Of a stretch of 15,768 bases of DNA, positions 6,295 to 12,572 are shown piece by piece. Under the pieces are notes generated by a model. That model was given only the letters and a program-made list of their open reading frames with translations, had not been told where the DNA came from and did not search any database. Within the stretch, counting starts at the first letter, position 1. Every line of letters starts with the position of its first letter. Origin of the DNA: an uncultured Actinomycetes bacterium (GTDB taxonomy: Bacteria > Actinomycetota > Thermoleophilia > Solirubrobacterales > Solirubrobacteraceae); assembly GCA_937888775.1 (NCBI GenBank), contig CALAQT010000384.1:1-15768 (forward strand). The letters run 5' to 3'. Position numbers and translations under genes: made by a program.

Positions 6295-6792
6295 TCAGGA
6301 GCCCCCGGAGACCACGCCGCCCGACGATGGGGCGGGCGCGGAGGCGGCGGGAGCCGGTGCCGCCTGGGATGCGGCCGGTGCAGCCTGCTGCTGTGTTGGG
6401 GCCGGTGTGGCCTGCTGCGATGTGGGGCCCGAACCGCTCGATCCCCCGGACGACTGGCTGGGCGCGGCGTCAGGCGACTGCAGGCCGAGTTCGCCAGGGC
6501 TGGCCAGCGGCGGCATCCGCGCTGAGCGCGACGTAGTCGCCGACGCGCCCGCGATGCTCGCCGTTGTGGTTACCGCCGACTTCGAAGCGGCGCTGCGGAA
6601 CGTGGGTTTGGCGCCGAGCGAACGGCCCGGCGCGACCGCCGAAGCCACCGCGGCGATACCGGCTGACAGCCCTGCCGCTCCGACGAACAGCGCCCGCCGG
6701 GTCCGGCTGACGCGGATCAGCGCAGCATCTCGCTGTAGACCAGCGAGGGGCTTGTTACGCGGCGCGATGCCGTGACCGGGTCCAATTGGCAT
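6295..6792 (-). CDS. Ala/Ser/Pro/Gln-rich exported or membrane-anchored protein of unknown function
   Basis: I do not recognise a family. The 165-aa product has a basic N-terminus with SRTRRALFVG (29-38), followed by a hydrophobic stretch to about residue 54, resembling a Tat-like or Sec signal or membrane anchor. The rest is low complexity: Ser/Thr-rich (60-92), then Ser/Gly/Gln/Pro/Ala repeats to the C-terminus, as in flexible cell-wall-spanning linkers. I chose ATG 6792. A GTG at 6855 would overlap the kinase stop (GTGA), but the added 21 codons have relaxed third positions and AT-rich composition and look like regulatory DNA. It lies 26 nt upstream of apbE and could be an extracytoplasmic partner or spacer of the redox system. 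The existence of the gene is fairly likely; its function is open. Confidence 0.6.
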   Translation of the reverse strand: MPIGPGHGIAPRNKPLAGLQRDAALIRVSRTRRALFVGAAGLSAGIAAVASAVAPGRSLGAKPTFRSAASKSAVTTTASIAGASATTSRSARMPPLASPGELGLQSPDAAPSQSSGGSSGSGPTSQQATPAPTQQQAAPAASQAAPAPAASAPAPSSGGVVSGGS

Positions 6793-6825
6793 GCTCACAC
6801 TGTGCCCTGAGTCGATCAGACTTCG

Positions 6826-6843
6826 GTAAGAGAAGCATGAGAA
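6826..6843 (-). promoter_or_regulatory. Imperfect 9-bp tandem repeat upstream of the redox operon; candidate regulator site
   Basis: On the minus strand TTCTCATGC is followed directly by TTCTCTTAC (7 of 9 identical), 34-51 nt before ATG 6792, in a short AT-richer gap after the histidine kinase gene. OmpR-family regulators bind direct half-sites of about this size, so this could be the operator of the cognate regulator. Role inferred from arrangement only. Confidence 0.3.
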
Positions 6844-6851
6844 TTCGCCTA

Positions 6852-8216
6852 TCACACCACCGACGCGATCGTGGGAAGCTCGATCGAGAACTGGGCCCCC
6901 TGCACCATCACGTCGCCGCCGTGGCGCTCGGCGATCGCGGCGACGATCGATAGGCCAAGGCCCGACCCGGGCCGCCCGGAGGTGTTGGGACCCCGCCAGA
7001 AGCGCTCGAACAGCCGCTCGCGCTCGTCGGGATCCGGCCCTGGTCCCTGATCGCAGACGCTCAGCCGGACGCGGTCGCCCTCACGCGTGAGCGTGACCGT
7101 CACCGTCCCGCCCTGAGGGCCGTGGATCAGACCGTTCTCGATCAAGTTCGCCAGTGCTCGGCGCAGCTCAGCGCGGTCGGCGCGCACCTGTGCGCGGTCG
7201 ATCCGCCCCAGCGCCACCCGGCCGTCCTGATCGTGGGCACCAACCTCGTCACGGACCAGCCGATCGAGCCAGACCGGCTCCAGCGCGGGCGCCGAGTCCC
7301 CGGTGCGCTCTAGCACCAGCAGGGCATCGACCAGTCGTGCCAGCCGTGCCGCGTCGGCCCTCAGCTCCTCCAATACCTCGGGATCGGCTCCGTACCTGGC
7401 GGCGTACTCGGCGTTCCCCAGCAGCGCGGTGACCGGCGTACGCAGCTCATGCGACGCGTCGGCCAGGAAGCGGCGCTCCCCGGTCCTGGCCTGCTCCAGC
7501 GACGACAGCATCCGGTTGAGCACCCCGGTCAGGGTCGAAATCTCATCCGCGGCGGGTGGCTCGGGCAGTCGGCGTGAGGGGTCGGCCGTGCGCTCGATCT
7601 CACCCGCCGCCTCCGCCAGCCGGCGCAACGGCCGCAGCCCGCGGCGGATCAGCACGGCGGCGCCGAGCGCGGCAAGCAATGCCACCGCCGCCCCGCTCAA
7701 TCCCACCACCACGCCGAGCCGCCCGATCGTGTCGCTGATGTCGGTGGTGTCGGACGCGACCAGCACCGCACCGCCGGCCGCCGGCCCCAGGTCCAGGGCG
7801 ATCGGAGCCGCGTAGAGGCGGAACTGCTGCCCGCTGAGCTCGATGTCCTCAAACCCGGTCGCGCCGGCCTTCAGGACGCGCCGCACCAGCGCGTCCTGGG
7901 GCAGCAGACGGGCTCCCAGCGCCAGCGAACGAGCGATGATCCGCCCGCGCGCGTCGATCACCTCGACCACGACCTGGCGACCGGAGGCCGGCACCTCCAG
8001 CGCCCCCGGCGAGGTCAGCACCGCCGGGGCCGAGACGGCCAGCTGAGCGACCTCGGCGGCGCTTTCGCTCAGCGCCCGGTCCAGCGAGCCGTGCAGCTCG
8101 TGGCCCACCAGCAGCACAGTCACCACGCCGAACGCTGCGACGGCGGCGCACAGCGCTCCCGCCGCGGCGATCGCCAGCCGCGCGCGCAGCGTTTGCCAGG
8201 GCCCCAGGCGGATCAT
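6852..8216 (-). CDS. Membrane sensor histidine kinase of a two-component system
   Basis: A 454-aa sensor kinase. Order: TM1 (about 13-38), an extracytoplasmic sensor of about 125 residues (39-165) with no family I can name, TM2 (167-190), HAMP (191-245, RRGLRPLRRLAEAAGEIE), dimerisation/H-box ADASHELRTPVTALLG (252-267, phospho-His256), N-box NLIENGLIHGP (357-367), G1 VCDQGPGPDPD, F-box LFERFWRG (402-409) and G2 GSGLGLSIVAAI (417-428). All catalytic boxes are intact. Its ATG (8216) lies in CATG shared with the outermost possible start of the opposite-strand GGDEF-EAL gene. It sits just upstream of the redox operon on the same strand. The probable cognate regulator is 10047-10703, across the inserted GGDEF-EAL gene. 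No clear ribosome site precedes the ATG. Confidence 0.93.
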   Translation of the reverse strand: MIRLGPWQTLRARLAIAAAGALCAAVAAFGVVTVLLVGHELHGSLDRALSESAAEVAQLAVSAPAVLTSPGALEVPASGRQVVVEVIDARGRIIARSLALGARLLPQDALVRRVLKAGATGFEDIELSGQQFRLYAAPIALDLGPAAGGAVLVASDTTDISDTIGRLGVVVGLSGAAVALLAALGAAVLIRRGLRPLRRLAEAAGEIERTADPSRRLPEPPAADEISTLTGVLNRMLSSLEQARTGERRFLADASHELRTPVTALLGNAEYAARYGADPEVLEELRADAARLARLVDALLVLERTGDSAPALEPVWLDRLVRDEVGAHDQDGRVALGRIDRAQVRADRAELRRALANLIENGLIHGPQGGTVTVTLTREGDRVRLSVCDQGPGPDPDERERLFERFWRGPNTSGRPGSGLGLSIVAAIAERHGGDVMVQGAQFSIELPTIASVV

Positions 8217-8246
8217 GGAGACGACGGCGGGAAGGCTATGTTTAGA

Positions 8247-8275
8247 TCAGCAAACAGAGGAATCCCTCACTAAAC
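8247..8275. promoter_or_regulatory. Divergent regulatory region with 9-bp direct repeats 20 bp apart
   Basis: TCAGCAAAC (8247-8255) and TCACTAAAC (8267-8275) match at 7 of 9 positions with a 20-bp period, about two helical turns. They lie in an AT-richer stretch between the histidine kinase start and the likely start of the GGDEF-EAL gene. GTTTAG (8240-8245) and CTAAAC (8270-8275) also form a short inverted repeat. It is a candidate site for the OmpR-type regulator of this locus, serving both strands. Function inferred. Confidence 0.3.
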
Positions 8276-8291
8276 TTGTGCAACTAGACAT

Positions 8292-8296
8292 GGAGG
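8292..8296 (+). promoter_or_regulatory. Shine-Dalgarno GGAGG deciding the GGDEF-EAL start
   Basis: GGAGG lies 11 nt before an in-frame GTG at 8308 (a TTG at 8302 would be 5 nt away). The upstream ATGs at 8215 and 8290 have no such site, so a shorter start than the longest frame is favoured. Confidence 0.45.
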
Positions 8297-8307
8297 TTGG
8301 TTTGCCG

Positions 8308-10017
8308 GTGGCAGTGGATCAGTTCGCCGCGCTTGCGCCGGCTCGAATCCTGCTCGTGGAGGAGGATCCTCGCGCGGCGATGCTGATCGGCGAAATGCTG
8401 CGGGCCACGTGGCGGCAGGGCCTGCTGATCGTCCACGCCGAGCGGCTCCAGGACGCGACCCAGGAGCTGCTCGATCACGGCGCCAGCTGCGTGCTGCTCG
8501 ACCTGCCGGCCACCGATCGTGACCGGCTCGACGGCCTCAAGCACATGCACACCGCCGCGCCCGACGTGCCGATCATCGTGCTCTCCGACCAGGCCAGCGA
8601 GGCGGCGGGGCTGGTGTCGGTCAAGGCAGGCGCGCAGGATCACCTGCTCAAGAGCGAGCTTCACCCCGCGCTGCTCAGCCGCGCCGTCCGCTACGCGATC
8701 GAGCGCAAGCGCTCCGAGGTCGAGCTCACGCATCAGGCCCTCCATGATCCGCTCACGGGGCTTCCGAACCGGGCCCTGTTCTTCGATCGGCTCAGCGTCG
8801 CCCTGGATCGCTGCCGGCGAGCCAGCACCTGGGTCGCCGTGCTGTTCCTCGATGTCGACGGCTTCAAGCAGGTCAACGACTCGCTGGGCCACGCGGCGGG
8901 CGACCGGCTGCTGGTGGAGCTGGCGGGGCGCCTGCACGAGATGCTGCGCCCGATGGACACCGTCGCCCGCTTCGGCGGCGACGAGTTCACGCTGCTGTTC
9001 GAGGACCTGGAGAGCGAGCGCGAGGCGGTGTTGATCGCCGAGCGCATCAGTCGCTCGGCGAGCATGCCGGTCAGCCTCGGCGAGAGCCAGACCTCGTTTA
9101 CGGTCAGCATCGGGATCGCGATCGTGCAGGAGCCGGTTGGCTCACCCGACCAGGTGATCCGTGACGCCGACGCCGCGATGTACCGCGCCAAGGAGCTCGG
9201 CGGAGCCCGCCTGGAGCTGTTCGACGAGAGCTCACGGCAGCGAGCGAGCGAGCGCCTACAGCTGGAAGGCGCGCTCCGGCGCGCCGTCGAGCGCTCCGAG
9301 TTGCGCGTGCATTACCAGCCGACGATGTCACTTAACAGCGAGATGGGGCTGAGCGGGTTCGAGGCGCTGGTGCGCTGGGAGCATCCCGAACGGGGGCTGA
9401 TCGCGCCGAGCGAGTTCATGGCGATCGCCGAGGACACCGGCCTGATCGTGCCGATCGGTGATTACGTGCTCGAGCAGGCTCTGAGTCAGGTCGGGCGCTG
9501 GCGCCAGTCGTGGCCGAGCATGACGATGTCGGTAAACCTGTCCACGCGGCAGTTGGAGGATCCTGGACTCGCCTCGCGCCTGGCGCGCACGCTCAATGCC
9601 AGCGGGACCGACCCAGCCGCACTCTGCCTTGAGGTCACCGAGGACTCGGTCGAGCACAACCCTGAGCTGGCGGTGCGGATGCTCAGCGCGCTTAAGACCG
9701 TCGGCGTGAGGCTGGCGCTGGATGACTTCGGCACCGGCTACTCCTCGCTGTCGAGCCTGCGCAAGCTTCCCGTCGACGTGCTGAAGATCCACGAGAGCTT
9801 CGTCACGGGCCTGGACAACGGCTCCGGCGATGGGGCGATCGTCGGCGCAGTGGTCGAGCTCGGTCATGCACTCGGACTCAACGTGGTGGCAGAGGGTGTG
9901 GAGACCGACGTCCAACTGTCCCGGCTGCGCGATCTCGGCTGCGATGGCGCCCAGGGCTATCTGTTCGGGCGGCCGGTGACCGAGGACGAGGCTGGCGCGC
10001 TGCTGCGAGCCGGATAG
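8308..10017 (+). CDS. REC-GGDEF-EAL bifunctional cyclic-di-GMP signalling protein
   Basis: About 569 aa from GTG 8308; the frame extends to ATG 8215 (600 aa), the numbering used here. Receiver domain 43-165: acidic pair VEED (48-51), phospho-acceptor D96 in LLDLP, S124, K146. GGDEF domain about 172-338: DPLTGLPNRALFFDRL (178-193), RFGGDEF (252-258) intact, with an RxxD inhibitory site RPMD (245-248) five residues ahead. EAL domain about 346-598: EALVRWEHP (383-391), N441 in NLSTRQLEDP, E473 and E476 in LEVTEDS, DDFGTGYSSL (503-512), AEGVET (559-564), QGYLFGRP (580-587). The usual LKIDRSFV is LKIHESFV, so the Asp is H526. It should make c-di-GMP and may degrade it, under phosphorylation control. 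It is soluble, with no membrane segment. It lies opposite to, and between, the kinase and response regulator genes. Confidence 0.92.
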   Translation: MAVDQFAALAPARILLVEEDPRAAMLIGEMLRATWRQGLLIVHAERLQDATQELLDHGASCVLLDLPATDRDRLDGLKHMHTAAPDVPIIVLSDQASEAAGLVSVKAGAQDHLLKSELHPALLSRAVRYAIERKRSEVELTHQALHDPLTGLPNRALFFDRLSVALDRCRRASTWVAVLFLDVDGFKQVNDSLGHAAGDRLLVELAGRLHEMLRPMDTVARFGGDEFTLLFEDLESEREAVLIAERISRSASMPVSLGESQTSFTVSIGIAIVQEPVGSPDQVIRDADAAMYRAKELGGARLELFDESSRQRASERLQLEGALRRAVERSELRVHYQPTMSLNSEMGLSGFEALVRWEHPERGLIAPSEFMAIAEDTGLIVPIGDYVLEQALSQVGRWRQSWPSMTMSVNLSTRQLEDPGLASRLARTLNASGTDPAALCLEVTEDSVEHNPELAVRMLSALKTVGVRLALDDFGTGYSSLSSLRKLPVDVLKIHESFVTGLDNGSGDGAIVGAVVELGHALGLNVVAEGVETDVQLSRLRDLGCDGAQGYLFGRPVTEDEAGALLRAG

Positions 10018-10023
10018 CTGCGC

Positions 10024-10037
10024 GAGCGAAGTCGCTC
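10024..10037. terminator. Small hairpin between convergent GGDEF-EAL and response regulator genes
   Basis: GAGCGA, AG, TCGCTC is a perfect inverted repeat in the 29-bp gap between stops at 10017 (+) and 10047 (-). It is short and lacks a U-tract, so the terminator function is tentative. Confidence 0.3.
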
Positions 10038-10046
10038 CGGCGCCGG

Positions 10047-10703
10047 TCACGCGCGCAGTGAGAAGCCCGATCCGCGCAGCGTGCGGATCAGGGGCGGATC
10101 GCCGAGCTTGCGGCGCAGCCGAGTCACATAGCGGTCGACGACGTTGGCTTCCGCAGCGCCGCCCCAGATCTCCGCGATCGCTCGCTCGCGCGTGACGATG
10201 TGACCCGATTCCCTCAACAGCAGCTCCAGCAGCGCGGCCTCCCTTCCGGTCAGCTCGATCACCCGCCCCGCGCGAGTGGCGGTGCGAGCCTCGAGGTCCA
10301 GGTGAAGGTCGGCGTAGGCCAGCTGCGAGGCGGTCTCCGACCGCCGCCGCGTCAGCGCCCGCAGCCGGGCGATCAGCTCCTGCACCGCAAACGGCTTGAC
10401 GAGGTAGTCGTCGGCGCCCGCCTCCAGTCCCGCGACGCGGTCCGGGACTGCGTCACGCGCGGTCAGCATCAGGATCGGGGTCGCCAGGCCCTTGCTGCGC
10501 AACCGCCGGCAGACCGCCAGCCCGTCGAGCGCGGGCATCGCCACGTCGAGCACGATCACGTCGGGCGCCGAGCGCTCGGCAGCCAGCAGCGCGGCGCCGC
10601 CGTCGGCGGCGAGCGTGACCTCGAATCCTTCAGCCGCCAGAGTGCGCTCCAGCATCCGTCGCAGCGGCGGATCATCATCAACCACCAGCACACGGTCTCG
10701 CAT
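10047..10703 (-). CDS. OmpR/PhoB-family response regulator
   Basis: A 218-aa regulator. Receiver domain (1-120): acidic DDD (9-11), phospho-acceptor D53 in VLDVAMP, T81 in LTARD, K103 in VKPF. Winged-helix DNA-binding domain (about 127-218): LTGREAALLELLL (151-163), VVDRYVTRLRRKLG (188-201; recognition helix region) and IRTLRGSGFSL (206-216). ATG 10703 is the sensible start because the receiver begins at once (MRDRVLVVDDD); the longer frame upstream runs into the permease gene. It follows the ABC permease by 19 nt and so is probably co-transcribed with the export module. No kinase is directly downstream; the nearest is at 6852-8216, beyond the opposite-strand GGDEF-EAL gene. The ribosome site is weak. 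Confidence 0.93.
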   Translation of the reverse strand: MRDRVLVVDDDPPLRRMLERTLAAEGFEVTLAADGGAALLAAERSAPDVIVLDVAMPALDGLAVCRRLRSKGLATPILMLTARDAVPDRVAGLEAGADDYLVKPFAVQELIARLRALTRRRSETASQLAYADLHLDLEARTATRAGRVIELTGREAALLELLLRESGHIVTRERAIAEIWGGAAEANVVDRYVTRLRRKLGDPPLIRTLRGSGFSLRA

Positions 10704-10722
10704 CCCGTGTGCAGGCGGGGCG

Positions 10723-11541
10723 TCACCCACCGGCGACGTCACGCCGGATGAAGACCAGGAACGCCGCGACGATCGCCGGGATCGCGTACAGCGCGCAGAC
10801 CCAGACCGCCTGCAGGATCGGCGACCAGTCGATCGGTGTGCGCAGCAGTCCCTGCCAGGCATTGAACTGCGTGCTGAGCAGGTATGGCTGCAGGCTCCCC
10901 AGCCCCGGCAGGACGCCGATCAGCTGGATCAGCAGTGAGACCATCAGGGTGCCGACGACGGCCGCGGCGCTGTTGCGCGTGACGGTCGACAGCAACAGCC
11001 CGATGCAGACGATCGCGGCGATCGGGATCAGGTAGATCAGGAGGCTGACATAGACCAGTTCCAGCGACTTGGGCGCCGAGACGATCGTGCCCGACAGGCT
11101 CTGCAGCGCGTTGAAACCCGACTGCAGGCTCCCCGCCACGACCGCGACCGTGCCGCACAGGAAGATCGCCACGACTGCGTAGGTGGCGGCCGCAAGGGCT
11201 TTGCCGGCGAAGATCTGCCAGCGCTCGAGCGAGCGGGTGAAGATCGTCTTCAGGGTCCCGTTGTGGTCTTCGGAGGCGAAGATGTCGCCGGCCACCAGCG
11301 CCGTGATCAGCGGGAACATCCAGACCGCGCCGAACAGCAGGATGACCAGCGGCACCGCGAGGCCGCTGCGGTCCAGGTAGGAGGAGAAGGCGAAGTCGCC
11401 GCCGCGGTTGTGATGGCGGAAGTGGACCGCGAGCACGAACAAGATCGGGACGATGATCGATGCCCCCAGCCCCAGATAGGTGCGCTTCTGGTGGCGGAGC
11501 TTGAACAGCTCCCAGCGGTAGACGGTGGCGGTCCCGGGCAT
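10723..11541 (-). CDS. ABC-2 type transporter permease
   Basis: A 272-aa membrane protein with about six hydrophobic segments (roughly 22-41, 60-84, 112-138, 160-184, 190-214, 242-265). The cytoplasmic GDIFASEDHNGTLKTIF (85-101), between helices 2 and 3, is the coupling-type segment typical of ABC-2 permeases. The start ATG overlaps the stop of the ATPase gene by one base (TGATG), indicating a coupled pair. Probably exports or moves a hydrophobic substrate across the cytoplasmic membrane. Substrate unknown; the upstream LolA-like gene hints at lipid or lipoprotein handling. Confidence 0.88.
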   Translation of the reverse strand: MPGTATVYRWELFKLRHQKRTYLGLGASIIVPILFVLAVHFRHHNRGGDFAFSSYLDRSGLAVPLVILLFGAVWMFPLITALVAGDIFASEDHNGTLKTIFTRSLERWQIFAGKALAAATYAVVAIFLCGTVAVVAGSLQSGFNALQSLSGTIVSAPKSLELVYVSLLIYLIPIAAIVCIGLLLSTVTRNSAAAVVGTLMVSLLIQLIGVLPGLGSLQPYLLSTQFNAWQGLLRTPIDWSPILQAVWVCALYAIPAIVAAFLVFIRRDVAGG

Positions 11542-12572
11542 CAGCGGGCGGCCGGCTGCTTGGTGGCCGGATCGGGGGGCGAGGGTGGCACCGGGCTCGC
11601 TTCGTCGCCCTCGGTGAACGAGAAGAACAGGTCCTCGAGCGTCACCGTCTGGGGCGCGAGCGCACGGATCAGGGCCCCGGCCTCCACGAGCGCCTGCGAC
11701 AGCTCGGCAGCGGCCGCCTCGTCAGCGGTGAAGGTGATCCTTCCGTGTTCGTCGATGTGCGCGTCGGAGACTCCCGGCTGGGCACGGCAGACGGCGAGCG
11801 CGCGTTGGTCGTCGGTCGTCTCCAGGCGGTAGGAGGTGCCGGCCCCTCGTTTAAGCGTCGCAATCTCGCCCTCGTACACGATCCGCCCCGAGCGCACGAT
11901 CGCGACCCGGTTGCAGACGTCCTCCACCTCGGTCAGCAGATGGCTGGAGAGCAGGACGGTCATTCCCTGGCCGGCGAGTCGGTGGATCAGCAGGCGCATG
12001 TCGCGCATTCCGGCGGGATCAAGGCCGGTGGCGGGCTCGTCGAGCAGCAGCAGCTTGGGGTCGCGCAGCAGCGCGGCGGCGATCCCCAGCCGCTGGCGCA
12101 TGCCGTGCGAATAGCCACCGACGCGGTCGCCGGCCCGGCTTGACAGCTCCACCGTCTCCAATGCTTGGTCGATCCGCTCCGGCGCCCCGTGGCCGTCGAA
12201 CGCCGCCAGCAATTCCAGGTTTCGCCGCGCGTTGAGGTACGGATAGAAGGTGGGCGCCTCGACGAAGCCCGCAACCCCGTCCAGGGCGCGGACGCCCTCC
12301 ATCGGGTCGCGACCGAACAAGCGCACGCTGCCCTCGGTCGGCCGGATCAGACCCAGCATCATCCGCAGCGAGGTTGTCTTGCCGGCACCGTTGGGGCCCA
12401 GATAGCCGTACACGTCGCCGGTGTTGACGGTCAGGTCAACCCCGGCGACGGCGGTCAGCTCTCCATAGCGCTTCACGAGCCCGCGCACTTCGATCGGCGG
12501 CGCCCTGCCGGCGTTAGGCGAGACCCCGCCGGCGTTAGGCGGGTTCCCGTCCGCGGCGGCGCTAGCGCTCAC
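11541..12572 (-). CDS. ABC transporter ATP-binding protein (DrrA/BcrA/CcmA-like)
   Basis: A 343-aa nucleotide-binding subunit. Residues 1-25 are a Pro/Asn/Gly-rich tail encoded partly by a 21-bp repeat. The ATPase domain has IEVRGLVKRYGELTAV (27-42), Walker A GPNGAGKTT (59-67), a signature in the SHGMRQR form (155-161), Walker B LLLLDEPATGLDP (174-186) and an H-loop His at 211 (SSHLLTEVED). The C-terminal region after ~240 is the DUF4162-like extension found in this subfamily. The start is GTG 12572, overlapping the TGA of the LolA-like gene (GTGA). The stop overlaps the permease ATG. It forms the transporter with that permease. Confidence 0.94.
   Translation of the reverse strand: MSASAAADGNPPNAGGVSPNAGRAPPIEVRGLVKRYGELTAVAGVDLTVNTGDVYGYLGPNGAGKTTSLRMMLGLIRPTEGSVRLFGRDPMEGVRALDGVAGFVEAPTFYPYLNARRNLELLAAFDGHGAPERIDQALETVELSSRAGDRVGGYSHGMRQRLGIAAALLRDPKLLLLDEPATGLDPAGMRDMRLLIHRLAGQGMTVLLSSHLLTEVEDVCNRVAIVRSGRIVYEGEIATLKRGAGTSYRLETTDDQRALAVCRAQPGVSDAHIDEHGRITFTADEAAAAELSQALVEAGALIRALAPQTVTLEDLFFSFTEGDEASPVPPSPPDPATKQPAAR
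12507..12548. repeat. 21-bp tandem repeat in the 5' end of the ABC ATPase gene
   Basis: Two 21-bp units beginning GCCGGCGTTAGGCG (plus strand) encode two copies of a heptapeptide around xxPNAGx in the N-terminal tail of the ATPase (about residues 9-23). The copies differ at a few positions near their ends. It adds only to the tail ahead of the ATPase fold. Confidence 0.65.

Noticed and set aside
5327..6775. 482-aa open frame on the plus strand opposite apbE and its upstream gene
   Set aside because: Arg/Gly/Ala-rich translation without motifs; it mirrors strongly supported minus-strand coding sequence and is expected from high GC third positions.
4119..6792. A DGxSGAT-type flavinylation acceptor motif within the redox operon
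   Set aside because: I scanned the hypothetical protein, ApbE and cytochrome b protein and found only loose Ser/Thr/Gly runs, none matching the motif.
6793..6855. GTGA-coupled longer start of the Ala/Ser-rich protein
   Set aside because: The 21 extra codons have weak GC third-position bias and contain repeat-like DNA, so I treat them as regulatory; not fully excluded.
10704..10862. N-terminal extension of the response regulator
   Set aside because: The added residues are Arg/Ser-rich out-of-frame reading of the permease gene; the receiver domain begins at ATG 10703.
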